A DNA stretch of 64,000 nt from Helicobacter sp. 12S02232-10 (GTDB lineage: Bacteria > Campylobacterota > Campylobacteria > Campylobacterales > Helicobacteraceae), in assembly GCF_002272895.1 (NCBI RefSeq), contig NZ_MLAQ01000009.1:22044-86043 (forward strand), given 5' to 3'. The position numbers and the translations under genes are program-made. Shown here in pieces: positions 36,618 to 45,992 of the stretch; positions within the stretch are counted from its first letter, which is position 1; every line of letters begins with the position of its first letter. A model generated the notes under the pieces. That model was not told the DNA's origin, did no database searches, and worked only from the letters and a program-made list of their open reading frames with translations.

Positions 36618-37385
36618 ATGAGTAATTACGCCCAAGAAACAAAACTTCACTTAAAAACCAAAATCGGTCAAAATGGAAAATGCATTATAGAAGATGCTTT
36701 TTTCACACCCCCGCTCAAATTGATGGCACCCTTTTATGAAGAAGACATCGCAAATATTATGCTCATATCCGTAAGTGCTGGGATGATGGAGGGAGATCAT
36801 CAAGAAATGGATTTTCAAATCGGTCAGGATTGTAAGGTCAAGCTTACCTCTCAAAGCTTTGAAAAAATACACGATACACTAAGCGGTTTTGCCTCTAGAA
36901 ATACAAAAATAGTCTTGGGCAAAAATGCAATGTTTGATTTCTCTCCACTACCTATTATTCCGTTTGGCAATTCAGATTTTAGGGGAGAAACAACTATTTT
37001 TCTACATCAAAGTTCCCGCCTATTATACAGTGAAATTATCGGAGCAGGCAGAATCGGAAGAGATGAAATTTTCAAATTTAAAAATTTTACTACCACCCTC
37101 AAGATCTTTTGTGAAGATAAGCCAATATTTTTTGATAACACTATTTTAGAACCCCAAAATCTAGATTTAAGTAATATGTGTATGTTTGACACTCACACCC
37201 ATTACCTTAATCTGATCGTTTTAGATCCCTCTATCTGTGCCCAAACCCTTAGAGATCTTATTGCTTCTTTTGGTCTCAATGGGGGAGTTAGCGAACTTTA
37301 TGATGGTGGCTTGTGTCTCAAAGCTCTTGCCAATGGATCAGAAGATCTCATCAAACTGCGTGAAAAAATTTCGGGAAAATCCTAA
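36618..37385 (+). CDS. ureH: Urease accessory protein UreH (UreD)
   Basis: Scaffold that binds apo-urease and recruits UreF and UreG; UreH is the Helicobacter name for UreD. 255 residues with the family's FFTPPLKLMAPFYEED segment, SVSAGMMEGDHQ, LTSQSFEKIHD and ETTIFLHQSSRLLYSEIIGAGR. It starts 1 nt after the ureG stop and completes ureABIEFGH. No gene follows for 286 nt. Confidence 0.95.
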   Translation: MSNYAQETKLHLKTKIGQNGKCIIEDAFFTPPLKLMAPFYEEDIANIMLISVSAGMMEGDHQEMDFQIGQDCKVKLTSQSFEKIHDTLSGFASRNTKIVLGKNAMFDFSPLPIIPFGNSDFRGETTIFLHQSSRLLYSEIIGAGRIGRDEIFKFKNFTTTLKIFCEDKPIFFDNTILEPQNLDLSNMCMFDTHTHYLNLIVLDPSICAQTLRDLIASFGLNGGVSELYDGGLCLKALANGSEDLIKLREKISGKS

Positions 37386-37628
37386 TCCCTTCCCTCTGCC
37401 AATAATCTAAAACTACCGATAAATTAAAAGAAATCAAAGTTTTTATAAAGTAAAAATAGTTTTATATCGTGGCTATGTGGGATTCAAAATAAAAAAGTTA
37501 CTTTTTGTATCAATATCCTGAAAATATCTGTTATATGGCACTTTACTCGGTTAATATTTATTTTATTTTCAAAAATAATGCTCAATATTATATGAAAATC
37601 ATAAAAAATTATTAAAACACAATATGTA

Positions 37629-37634
37629 TATGAT
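37629..37634 (+). promoter_or_regulatory. Possible -10 box of metEF
   Basis: TATGAT about 40 nt before the metE ATG. The 286-nt gap between ureH and metE holds only AT-rich sequence besides this; no methionine riboswitch motif was recognised. Confidence 0.35.
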
Positions 37635-37671
37635 ATTATTCTTAGATAATTAAAATACATAAGGAAAAATA

Positions 37672-39912
37672 ATGAGCATCATCATAGGATTCCCAAGAAT
37701 TGGAGAACACAGAGAACTTAAAAAAGCTTTAGAAGGTTTTTGGTCAGGCAAATCAAATGCAGAAGAATTGGAACGCACTGCTAAAGAGTTACGCGCAAAA
37801 CATTGGAGTTATCAAAAGAATCTTGATTATGTGAGCGTCAATGATTTTAGTTTCTACGACAATGTTTTAGATCTTGCTTATGCGCTCGGAGCGATTCCAG
37901 AAAGGTTCAGACAATATAACGGGCTAGAACTATATTTTGGAATGGCTAGAGGTCTCAATGACAGCGTAGCTTGTGAAATGACCAAATGGTTTAACACCAA
38001 CTATCATTATGTTGTCCCCGAATTAAGCCAAACAGACAACTATAAAATCAATACAAGTAAAATTGAACGCGAATATGCTGAAGCTAAATCTTTGGGTTAT
38101 CGCCCAAAAATCAATCTCATCGGACTCTTTACTTTTATAAGTCTTTCAAAAATTGCAGAAAAATCAAATTTTGAAAATGTATTTGAAAGAGTAAAAAGTG
38201 CCTATTTCGAATTATTGGATTCCTTAAAAAAAATTGACTCTAACCTTGTTATTCAATTTGATGAACCGATTTTTTCCAAAGGCAAAGATGAAAGATTTTA
38301 TGGAAAAATCAAAGATATCTATAATCAAATTGCTTCCAAAGGCTTTAAAACAATTGTAACAACTTACTTTGAGCATAGTCTTGAAGCGACTGAAATTTTA
38401 TGTCAAACTAATATTGATGGAATTGGGTTGGATTTTTTATATGGAGAAAAAAATCTGTCTTCTTTAAATCAGATCGCAAAAAGTGATAAAACTCTTTATG
38501 CAGGCATTATTGATGGACGTAATATATGGGTAGCAGATCTCGAAAAAAAGCTTAGCATTCTTGAAAAAATCGCACAGGAAATCCCCAAAGAAAAAATTAT
38601 TCTCAGCACAAGTTGTTCGCTTCTACACGTCCCATTCAGTAAAAATTCCGAAATCAAAATGGACAAAGAAATCCTTTCTTGGCTAAGTTATGCCAGAGAA
38701 AAAATAGGAGAACTTGAACTCCTAGAAACTGCATTTAAAGGCTCTTTAAATGCAGAAGACAAGCAAAAATGGCAAGAAAATATCTCTATCAATGCCAATA
38801 GAAAAACTTCAACAAAAATCAACGATAAATCCACACAAGAACGCCTCAAACAACCAATCAAAACCCAAAGAGACGTTGCTTTTAAAGAAAGAATCAAACT
38901 CCAACACCAAAGCCTAAATTATCCAATTCTGCCCACAACCACTATCGGTTCTTTCCCTCAAACCCCTGAACTTCGGGCGCTTAGATTGAGTTTTAAAAAA
39001 GGTGAAATTGATGAAAAAACATATGAAAAAGGCATAGAAAGCTATATCAAAGATTGCGTAGCTTTTCAAGAAGAGATCGGCTTGGATGTGCTTGTGCATG
39101 GAGAACCTGAAAGAAATGATATGGTGGAATATTTCGGCGAACAACTCAAAGGCTTTGTTTTTAGTCAAAATGGATGGGTTCAAAGCTATGGAAGTCGATG
39201 TGTCAAACCCCCGATAATATTTGGAGATGTGAGCAGACCTAAACCAATGACGCTTAAATGGATCACTTATGCCCAAAGTCTGACTTCAAAAATACTCAAA
39301 GGAATGCTTACAGGTCCTGTAACGATTTTGAATTGGTCATTTGTGCGTGATGATATCCCAAGAAGCGCAGTGTGTAAACAAATATCTCTTGGTATTTCTG
39401 ATGAAATCAACGATCTTCAAAATGCAGGCATTAAAATCATCCAAGTGGATGAAGCCGCATTTAAAGAAGGATATCCATTGCGAAAAGAAAATATCAAAAC
39501 ATATGAAGAATGGGCTCTTGATTGTTTTAAGGTTTCCACAAGCATTGCCAATCCCACTACGCAAATCCATACACATATGTGCTACAGCGAGTTTAATGAT
39601 ATCATCAAAACCATTGAAGATCTAGATGCTGATGTTATCAGTATTGAAACAGCTAGAAGTGGCAACGAATTGCTTAAAGTCTTTGCCAATGTGGGCTACT
39701 CTCACGAAGTCGGACCAGGCGTATATGATATTCATAGTCCTCGAATTCCAAGCAAAGAAGAGATAAAAAAACAAATCAAACTATTGCTTGAAGTGTTGCC
39801 AAAAGAGCAACTTTGGATCAATCCAGATTGCGGGCTAAAAACTAGAAAATGGGAAGAAGTCAAACCTAGCCTTAAAAATCTCGTAGAAGCCGTAAAAGAA
39901 ATCAGAGAATAA
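37672..39912 (+). CDS. metE: Cobalamin-independent methionine synthase
   Basis: Transfers the methyl group of 5-methyltetrahydrofolate (polyglutamate) to homocysteine. 746 residues, full length. N-terminal GFPRIGEHRELKKALEGFWSG and the C-terminal catalytic half with TTTIGSFPQTPELR, VLVHGEPERNDMVEYFGE, and zinc ligands expected in IHTHMCYSEF and NPDCGLKTR (His, Cys and Cys, with Glu in the ETARS segment). AAGGAAAAATA precedes the ATG. It is cotranscribed with metF, which supplies its methyl donor. H. pylori lacks metE, so this is a difference in methionine metabolism. Confidence 0.97.
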   Translation: MSIIIGFPRIGEHRELKKALEGFWSGKSNAEELERTAKELRAKHWSYQKNLDYVSVNDFSFYDNVLDLAYALGAIPERFRQYNGLELYFGMARGLNDSVACEMTKWFNTNYHYVVPELSQTDNYKINTSKIEREYAEAKSLGYRPKINLIGLFTFISLSKIAEKSNFENVFERVKSAYFELLDSLKKIDSNLVIQFDEPIFSKGKDERFYGKIKDIYNQIASKGFKTIVTTYFEHSLEATEILCQTNIDGIGLDFLYGEKNLSSLNQIAKSDKTLYAGIIDGRNIWVADLEKKLSILEKIAQEIPKEKIILSTSCSLLHVPFSKNSEIKMDKEILSWLSYAREKIGELELLETAFKGSLNAEDKQKWQENISINANRKTSTKINDKSTQERLKQPIKTQRDVAFKERIKLQHQSLNYPILPTTTIGSFPQTPELRALRLSFKKGEIDEKTYEKGIESYIKDCVAFQEEIGLDVLVHGEPERNDMVEYFGEQLKGFVFSQNGWVQSYGSRCVKPPIIFGDVSRPKPMTLKWITYAQSLTSKILKGMLTGPVTILNWSFVRDDIPRSAVCKQISLGISDEINDLQNAGIKIIQVDEAAFKEGYPLRKENIKTYEEWALDCFKVSTSIANPTTQIHTHMCYSEFNDIIKTIEDLDADVISIETARSGNELLKVFANVGYSHEVGPGVYDIHSPRIPSKEEIKKQIKLLLEVLPKEQLWINPDCGLKTRKWEEVKPSLKNLVEAVKEIRE

Positions 39913-39928
39913 AGAATTGGAATCAAAA

Positions 39929-40825
39929 ATGATTGAAGAATGTGTCCAAAAGCTTTTAAACACTGATTTTCTCAGTTATGAAATCTCCCCACCAAAAAGT
40001 CCTAATATCGGGGAAGATCTTCTGACGCAATTACAAGATTGGAAAGATTTTGATGCGCTCGTATGTACCGATGCTCCACTAGCAAAATTCAGACAATCTT
40101 CAATACTCACAAGCCTTAAACTCCAAAATACACTCAAAAAACCTGTTATTTGCACACTTAATATGAGGGATCGCAACACTATTGCACTTCAAGGGGAGAT
40201 ACTTGGTGCCAATGAATTAGATGTGAGAATGTTTTTGACCCTTACAGGCGATCCCATTAAACTTGGCGATCATCCAAGTGCTAAAGGGGTTTTTGAGGGT
40301 AATAGCAGTCTGTTGGTCAAGTTGATTCAAAATTTCAATCAAAACAAAGATCTTAACGAACACCCCATCAAAGGAACGCTCAAAACGATTTATCCTTTTG
40401 GAGTTTTAAACTCTTATGCTAACAATCCTTTGAGTCTAAAAAATAAAATGAGGCGTAAAATCAATTCAGGCATATTCGCTCTTTTTACCCAACCTGTTTA
40501 TGATATAGAAATCGCAAAACTTCTTTTACAATGGCTTGAAGAAATCAATACAGAGCTTGGGAAAAATACAGGATTAGTCTTTGGATATTTTCCCATTCTC
40601 AGATATAAAACCGCACAATTCTTATATTCCAAACTTCCGGGAGTTTTCGTGCCCCAAATCTGGCTTGAAAAACTTGAACGCGCCCATAGCATTGGAGAGA
40701 AAGAAGAAGAAAAAGTAGGTCTTGAACTGAGTAAAAACCTCTTTGAAGAACTCAAAAAATTGCACAATAAAATCCATTTTATGAATGCCAATAAAGTTGC
40801 ACTGGCAAAAAAAATTACTCAATAA
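39929..40825 (+). CDS. metF: Methylenetetrahydrofolate reductase
   Basis: Reduces 5,10-methylenetetrahydrofolate to 5-methyltetrahydrofolate with FAD. 298 residues. Seen: YEISPPKSPN near the N-terminus, VICTLNMRDRNTIALQGE (a folate/FAD segment), FLTLTGDPIKLGDHP (the FAD-binding LRGD-type region), and FALFTQPVYDIEIAK. I prefer the ATG at 39929 with GGAATC upstream over the in-frame TTG at 39917, which has a poorer ribosome binding site. 16 nt after metE; the pair is one operon for methionine synthesis. Confidence 0.92.
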   Translation: MIEECVQKLLNTDFLSYEISPPKSPNIGEDLLTQLQDWKDFDALVCTDAPLAKFRQSSILTSLKLQNTLKKPVICTLNMRDRNTIALQGEILGANELDVRMFLTLTGDPIKLGDHPSAKGVFEGNSSLLVKLIQNFNQNKDLNEHPIKGTLKTIYPFGVLNSYANNPLSLKNKMRRKINSGIFALFTQPVYDIEIAKLLLQWLEEINTELGKNTGLVFGYFPILRYKTAQFLYSKLPGVFVPQIWLEKLERAHSIGEKEEEKVGLELSKNLFEELKKLHNKIHFMNANKVALAKKITQ

Positions 40826-40886
40826 GAACAAAAATTACAGACAACAAAATAAAATTTTATTTGGAAAATTTAAATATTTGAAGAAA

Positions 40887-40910
40887 CAGATCCCTTTCAA
40901 AAGAGATCTG
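40887..40910. terminator. Bidirectional stem-loop between metF and the small lipoprotein
   Basis: Inverted repeat CAGATC...GATCTG extended inward by four further pairs after one mismatch. It sits between convergent metF and the minus-strand lipoprotein gene and can serve both; the minus-strand side is followed by TTTCTT. Confidence 0.6.
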
Positions 40911-40917
40911 TAAGTTA

Positions 40918-41064
40918 TTATTGCCTAGGTATCCAAATGGTTTGCTTGGAATCTGAAATGTATTTGGGTTGTTTTACCATCGCCAATTCTTTTTTTTGAT
41001 CGATATTTACTGCACAGCCACTCAACATACAGATACCCAAGACACTTGTGATTAAAGTTTTCAT
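40918..41064 (-). CDS. Small lipoprotein, 48 residues, unknown function
   Basis: Short reading frame starting MKTLITSVLGICMLSGCAVN, with a clear signal peptide and lipobox LSGC, so the mature protein would be an approximately 30-residue lipid-anchored peptide ending in SKQTIWIPRQ. AAAGGAATAAAA precedes the ATG, and a stem-loop follows the stop. Two Fur-like boxes lie just upstream. The size and lipobox resemble other tiny epsilonproteobacterial lipoproteins, but no family was recognised. Not in an operon: hemE, upstream on the same strand, ends 77 nt before the start. Confidence 0.72.
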   Translation of the reverse strand: MKTLITSVLGICMLSGCAVNIDQKKELAMVKQPKYISDSKQTIWIPRQ

Positions 41065-41114
41065 TTTTATTCCTTTAATTATTCATTTTTATATTCAGAA
41101 TAATAAGGTCTAAT

Positions 41115-41146
41115 AATAAATAATTATTAAATAATAATTATTATCT
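41115..41146 (-). promoter_or_regulatory. Tandem Fur-like boxes upstream of the small lipoprotein
   Basis: Two sites related to the H. pylori Fur consensus TAATAATnATTATTA: 41115-41129 (11/14, right half perfect) and 41132-41146 (12/14, left half perfect). The second one overlaps the end of hemE. AT-rich context, so moderate support. Confidence 0.35.
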
Positions 41147-42163
41147 TTTAGATTTTTCTCTAACCATTCGTACTAAAATTTCAGCATTTTCTCTAGGTAA
41201 GTCAGGAAGCATCCCGTGCCCCAAATTAAAAATATGACCGGGTTTTTTTCCCATCACAGCAAATATTCTATCTACGCCCTCCTCTAATGCTTGCACATCA
41301 TAAAGACGCGAAGGTTCAAGATTTCCTTGCAAAACATATTTTTCCCCTAAATGATATTTCGCATTTTCTAAAGGTACGCTCCAATCCACTCCAAATACAT
41401 CAAACTCTCCATCTATTTTATCTAGATAGCCCGCAATCCCCTTAGGAAAAAGTATCACTGGAATGTGAGGAAAATCTTTCTTAATAGATGCAGCAATTTC
41501 TTTCATATATTTCCAACTAAATTCTAAATATGCCTCTCTCTCTAACGCTCCCGCCCAAGAATCAAAGACCATTACAGCATTTGCACCTGATTTAATCTGC
41601 ATACTCAAATAACCCTTAAGCTCCTCAGTAAGCTTGGATAACAACGAATGCAAAAGATTGGGATCTGTATAAAGCATCTTTTTGCTATGAGCATAAGTTT
41701 TGCTTCCCTCGCCTTCAATCATATAGGTAGCCAAAGTCCAAGGAGAACCGCAAAATCCTATCAAAGCCTTTTCTTTGGAAAGCTTGCTACGAACATCAGA
41801 AAGAGTATCATACACATAAGAAAGATTCCTATAGGCGTCTTTTTTAAGCTCAAACACAGATTTTTCATCACGAATAGTTTTTTTAAAGTGCGGTCCTTCT
41901 CCGCTCACAAATTCTAAAGGAAGTCCCATTTCCAAAGGAACCACTAATATATCGCTAAAAATAATCGCAGCATCAACATCTAAAATATCTACAGGCTGTA
42001 ACGTAACCTCTGTTGCAAGCTTGGAATTAAAACATAAATCCAAAAAACTTCCGGCTTTTTTTCTAACTTCTTTGTATTCACTTAAATACCTTCCTGCTTG
42101 TCTCATCATCCAAATCGGAGTATAAGGCGTTTCTTTTCTTTTGCACGCATCAATAAAAATCAT
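41141..42163 (-). CDS. hemE: Uroporphyrinogen decarboxylase
   Basis: Decarboxylates uroporphyrinogen III to coproporphyrinogen III in heme synthesis. 340 residues. Conserved N-terminal [20 protein letters not shown] (the family's [15 protein letters not shown]), the [15 protein letters not shown] segment with the catalytic aspartate, [16 protein letters not shown], and the C-terminal GHGMLPD. Same strand as the DctA-like gene (64 nt upstream). The later enzyme hemN is also in the window. Confidence 0.96.
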   Translation of the reverse strand: MIFIDACKRKETPYTPIWMMRQAGRYLSEYKEVRKKAGSFLDLCFNSKLATEVTLQPVDILDVDAAIIFSDILVVPLEMGLPLEFVSGEGPHFKKTIRDEKSVFELKKDAYRNLSYVYDTLSDVRSKLSKEKALIGFCGSPWTLATYMIEGEGSKTYAHSKKMLYTDPNLLHSLLSKLTEELKGYLSMQIKSGANAVMVFDSWAGALEREAYLEFSWKYMKEIAASIKKDFPHIPVILFPKGIAGYLDKIDGEFDVFGVDWSVPLENAKYHLGEKYVLQGNLEPSRLYDVQALEEGVDRIFAVMGKKPGHIFNLGHGMLPDLPRENAEILVRMVREKSKR

Positions 42164-42227
42164 TACAATCCTTTGGGTAAAAATGAGTCAAAGTATATAA
42201 AGTTAGTGTAAATTCGTTCTCTTTTAA

Positions 42228-43559
42228 CTAAACAACTCTAAATTCATTAGGATGATCAAGTGCATAGCGGAATTTGTCCATATCAATTTTCTTATCCCAG
42301 ATTGAAACAATCATACAAGCAACAGAATTTCCGCATAAATTTCCCACCGCACGCATTTCACTCATAAACTTATCTACACCCAATAACGCAGCAACCGTAA
42401 CTGCCGGTATTGTGCCAGGACCTGTCCCCATCGCTTGAAGCGTACCTGCCAAAACAATAAAGCCCGAACCTGTAACGCCTACTGCACCCTTTGAAGCCAC
42501 CATTAAAATAATAATCATTGATATTGTTTGCTCCAAACTCAAAGGAATTCCAAATGCTTGGGAAAGAAAAATAACACTTAAAGAAAGATAAATATTCGTA
42601 CAATCAAGATTAAAGGAATAGCCTGTTGGGATAATAAGCCCCACGGATCCTCGATGCATCCCAGCACGCTCAAGCTTTCTCATTAAAGGAGCAAGAGCTG
42701 TTTCAGAAGAGCTTGTAGCAAAAACTATCAAAACCTCTCTGGCGATAAAACGCATAAACTTAAACACATTGACCTTGGCTAAAGCACAGATAATGCCCAA
42801 AACAACAAAAATAAAAAATAAACACGAAAATAACATTACAAAAAGTAAATAAGCCATATTAAACAAAGTTTCAAAACCAAATTTTCCAATCAAAAATGCC
42901 ATCGCTCCAAAAGTTGCAATCGGGCTGTAGTACATCAAAATTGTCAGAATTTTAAAAAAGAAATTTTGAGCTTTCTCAAGAGGTTTAATCACCTTATCTT
43001 TAACATTCTGCCTAAAAAAAGAAATCACAATCGCAATAATGACAGCCATAAATAAAACTTGCAAAGTATTACCCGTCAGGAAAGGAGTGATCGGATCATC
43101 AGGAATTGCACTCAAAAGAATGGATTTAAACGAACCCGTATTTTCAGAGATATGAGAAGTATATTTTGCAACAGAACTACTATTTAAAGCATTTATATCG
43201 AGATTCATTCCGTGACCAGGCTTAAAGGCTTCACCAAAAAATACCCCCACAACCAAGGCCAATGTACTGACCACCTCAAAATAAATGATGGTTTTTATCC
43301 CCAAACTTCCCAAAGATTTCAGATTCTCTAAACCAACTATGCCGCAGATGATGGTCGTAAAAATAATGGGTCCTATTAACCATTTCAACGCTTTAATAAA
43401 AGGATCAATCGTCCATTCTTTAGTGGCAATCCCTATCTCAGGTGCAAAACAACCTAAAAGCACGCCCCCAATAATCCCCATCACAACCCAAAAAGCCAAA
43501 CTTTTAGCAAGCTTTCTAGCAACGGTGGTTTTTTTTGCAACAAATAAGTCTTGTGGCAT
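42228..43559 (-). CDS. Dicarboxylate/amino acid:cation symporter (DctA-like)
   Basis: 443-residue DAACS-family transporter. Seen: 8-9 hydrophobic segments, the KALKWLIGPIIFTTIICGI helix, the serine-rich hairpin FATSSSETALAPLMRKLERAG, and GYSFNLDCTNIYLSL (the conserved substrate- and cation-binding NxxGT-like helix). The length and N-terminus are nearer to DctA (C4-dicarboxylates) than to the glutamate carriers, but glutamate or aspartate cannot be excluded. It may feed succinate, fumarate or malate to respiration. GGAGGTCAT precedes the ATG. Confidence 0.88.
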   Translation of the reverse strand: MPQDLFVAKKTTVARKLAKSLAFWVVMGIIGGVLLGCFAPEIGIATKEWTIDPFIKALKWLIGPIIFTTIICGIVGLENLKSLGSLGIKTIIYFEVVSTLALVVGVFFGEAFKPGHGMNLDINALNSSSVAKYTSHISENTGSFKSILLSAIPDDPITPFLTGNTLQVLFMAVIIAIVISFFRQNVKDKVIKPLEKAQNFFFKILTILMYYSPIATFGAMAFLIGKFGFETLFNMAYLLFVMLFSCLFFIFVVLGIICALAKVNVFKFMRFIAREVLIVFATSSSETALAPLMRKLERAGMHRGSVGLIIPTGYSFNLDCTNIYLSLSVIFLSQAFGIPLSLEQTISMIIILMVASKGAVGVTGSGFIVLAGTLQAMGTGPGTIPAVTVAALLGVDKFMSEMRAVGNLCGNSVACMIVSIWDKKIDMDKFRYALDHPNEFRVV

Positions 43560-43650
43560 ATGACCTCCTGTGAAAAGAATATACTACCACATTCACAGAC
43601 TTTAAACCATAGAAAATCGATATTTTTTCTTTTCCCGATACAATCAGTAA

Positions 43651-44010
43651 CTATTTATTTAAAAAGGGATTGGGTGCATCTTTTAAAAAAATACTTTTAT
43701 CAAGGATTTTTGAGTTTTTTTCCAAACTTGTATGACACGAAATACAGCTTTTGATGATATGATGAGCAGATTTTAACTTAGGATCTTCAAGTTTCTTAGC
43801 ATTATGACAGGCAAAACAATCCTGCCCACAGGTATCACCCATATTGATTTTAGACATTTTTTCATCGGTATGACAGGTTTTGCATTCTAACATCGGCAAA
43901 TGCCTGATATCGTTTTTGTAATCAAGTTTATAATGGCAACTAGCACAATCACCGCTACAAGCAAATCCAAACCGAAAAAATACCAATATTAAAAAAATAG
44001 CAGTTTTCAT
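43651..44010 (-). CDS. Small periplasmic tetraheme c-type cytochrome
   Basis: 119 residues with four CxxCH heme-binding motifs, CASCH, CKTCH, CFACH and CISCH, and a signal peptide ending near residue 20 (FLILVFFRFGFACS). Additional histidines, including AHH, could serve as axial ligands. This resembles cytochrome c3/NapB-like electron carriers, but the partner is unknown. It is the last gene of the chain that starts at the TPR-glycosyltransferase, 3 nt downstream of an outer membrane protein. Heme supply genes hemE and hemN lie nearby but are in other units. Confidence 0.87.
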   Translation of the reverse strand: MKTAIFLILVFFRFGFACSGDCASCHYKLDYKNDIRHLPMLECKTCHTDEKMSKINMGDTCGQDCFACHNAKKLEDPKLKSAHHIIKSCISCHTSLEKNSKILDKSIFLKDAPNPFLNK

Positions 44011-44013
44011 CCC

Positions 44014-44673
44014 TCAAATACCAAAATCATAAAAAGTAAAGCTGATCATCATAGAATACATATTAAATTTGGGTTGGCCATAGGCATTTGCCTGATCTCT
44101 CCTGACAATATGAAAAGGTATCCCTCCCCTTGCCTCAAAACTAAGCCCAAAGCCTTGAACAATATTTACAAAAAGTCCAATTGTTCCTACTCCTGATTGA
44201 ATGTTGTATTGACTAGAATCATTAGGCAAACTCAAATGTTGGAGTTGATAGCCGATAGAAATTTTTGGAATCAACCATCCATCAAGAAGCCTAAGAGCAA
44301 AAACACCCCCAGCAGAAAGATAATAAGTTGTTCCCGCACCCGCATCTAAATAACCTCCGGCTAGTAGCATCTTATTTGGACCTCCGACCCAACCTCTCTC
44401 AAGACCAAAATAGGCGTTGTTTGAAGCAAGCTTATAAGAGTTCTTGCCATTTTTAAGTTCGATCTTTTTGGATTCAAGATCTTGATAAACATAACCTATC
44501 CTAAATGCCCCATAAGAATTCTTTGATGGCTGATTGGGTTGGAATACAAAATCTTTGTCTTCCTGCTTTTGTTCAAGCTTATCAGATTCCTCTTGTTCAG
44601 AAACGGAAGCTTGTTCGACTGCATTTAAACAGATACTGCCCAAAAATAAAAAACATAAAAATAATTTCCTCAT
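44014..44673 (-). CDS. Outer membrane beta-barrel protein, unknown function
   Basis: 219 residues. Signal peptide MRKLFLCFLFLGSICLNAV, an acidic, glutamate- and glutamine-rich linker (about residues 22-50), then a barrel with GAFRIGYVYQ, YFGLERGWVGG, and an aromatic C-terminus SMMISFTFYDFGI. Its ATG overlaps the pepD stop by 4 nt and the tetraheme cytochrome follows after 3 nt, so all are translated together. No family could be named. The close pairing with a cytochrome is noted under findings. Confidence 0.82.
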   Translation of the reverse strand: MRKLFLCFLFLGSICLNAVEQASVSEQEESDKLEQKQEDKDFVFQPNQPSKNSYGAFRIGYVYQDLESKKIELKNGKNSYKLASNNAYFGLERGWVGGPNKMLLAGGYLDAGAGTTYYLSAGGVFALRLLDGWLIPKISIGYQLQHLSLPNDSSQYNIQSGVGTIGLFVNIVQGFGLSFEARGGIPFHIVRRDQANAYGQPKFNMYSMMISFTFYDFGI

Positions 44674-45992
44674 TTTCTTCCCTTAAAATGCCATATTTTA
44701 TAATTTTCTATCAAATTCTCCAACACTTGAAAAAATTTCTCAAAAGCTTTCATATCCAATCGTTCATTCAAAGAATGCGGAGAAAGAATAGTCGGACCTA
44801 TAGAGAGAATTTTAAGATTCTTTTTGCCCATATTCTCAAGTCTGTCTTGTAAAATTCCACACTCAAGCCCCGCGTGAATTTGGCACACTTTAACTAAATA
44901 ATCTCCAAAAGATTTTTTCACGATCTCTAAAAATGAATCTCCTTCAGCAATATTCCTTTCCCAAGGAGCGTAAAAATCATCAATAGCAATCTCTGCTTTT
45001 GGATCAATGCGCAAAGCTAAAGCTTTAATTTCTGAAAGATTTTTTTCCAATAAATCTTTAGTATTCGCCCGCCCCATCAAAGAAACTTTTACTTGAGAAT
45101 CTGTTTGTTTGAGCAAAGAAATATTGACAGAATCTATCACATCTTCTCCTGATTGAGCTCTAACGCCACTTTTGATGCCAAGAATAAAGGCAAGCAATCT
45201 ATCTTTTTGATAAGGGATATCCTCGCTTTGCACTTCCTCTACTAAAAAATCACTGCAAGAATGCAAAATTTGATTTGTTTTTAAAACAACCTGCGAAAAG
45301 ACTGGAATTGAATTGATTTTTTCTCCGCCTTCAAAAGAACAAATTCCACCCTCTGTTTTATCAATTAATTCCCCTAAACTCACAATGGCATTTTTAATAT
45401 CTTTATTAATATCAATACCGCTATGACCGCCCTTAAAGCCTCTTGAAGAAATGCGGTAAGCAAACTTATAGGAAGAGGGATCTTTGGGCAAATTTAAAAC
45501 AACGCTCATATCATAACCACCCGCACACCCCAAGACAATTTCTCCAAAAGTTTCGCTATCAAGATTGACAATCAAATCACAAGCAATCTTTAATTCCAAA
45601 TTTTTGGCTCCCAAAAGCCCAACTTCTTCATCATTAGTAAATAAAAACTCTAAATCACGATATTTTTGCATTAAATATAACTGGATGGCTACCCCAATGC
45701 CATTATCTGCCCCTAAAGAAGAATTTTTGGCCTTTAAAAAATCTCCTTCTCTATAAAGCTTTAAAGGTTTATATGCTTCTCCTACACCTACCATATCGTA
45801 ATGGGATTGAAAACAAAACTCGGGAAAATCTGAAGCAAAAGCACGAATATTTTTAGCTTTATCAGTCTCAATTTTATAACCGCAACCTTTAGCAAAACCG
45901 CAAATATATTCAAACATTTCTTGGGTATGAAAACTCATATGAGGGATATGGGCAATCTCTTCAAAAATCTCTAGCGGGTTTTTAATCATCAT
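44670..45992 (-). CDS. pepD: Aminoacyl-histidine dipeptidase (PepD, M20 family)
   Basis: 440-residue cytosolic zinc dipeptidase hydrolysing Xaa-His and other dipeptides. Metal ligands and catalytic residues are seen in FQSHYDMVG (His, Asp), GADNGIG (Asp), NDEEVGLLGA (Glu-Glu), LVNLDSE (Asp), and the C-terminal histidine in SIGPTILSPHSLNERL. The dimerisation 'lid' lies in the middle, with SSRGFKGGHSGIDIN. Starts ATGATG inside the stop of magIII with GGAG upstream; stop overlaps the OMP start. Dipeptides are an important nutrient for Helicobacter. Confidence 0.93.
   Translation of the reverse strand: MMIKNPLEIFEEIAHIPHMSFHTQEMFEYICGFAKGCGYKIETDKAKNIRAFASDFPEFCFQSHYDMVGVGEAYKPLKLYREGDFLKAKNSSLGADNGIGVAIQLYLMQKYRDLEFLFTNDEEVGLLGAKNLELKIACDLIVNLDSETFGEIVLGCAGGYDMSVVLNLPKDPSSYKFAYRISSRGFKGGHSGIDINKDIKNAIVSLGELIDKTEGGICSFEGGEKINSIPVFSQVVLKTNQILHSCSDFLVEEVQSEDIPYQKDRLLAFILGIKSGVRAQSGEDVIDSVNISLLKQTDSQVKVSLMGRANTKDLLEKNLSEIKALALRIDPKAEIAIDDFYAPWERNIAEGDSFLEIVKKSFGDYLVKVCQIHAGLECGILQDRLENMGKKNLKILSIGPTILSPHSLNERLDMKAFEKFFQVLENLIENYKIWHFKGRK

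Noticed and set aside
37492..37506. AAAAAGT-T-ACTTTTT palindrome between ureH and metE
   Set aside because: Loop too small for a terminator and composed of A/T pairs; likely chance in AT-rich DNA.
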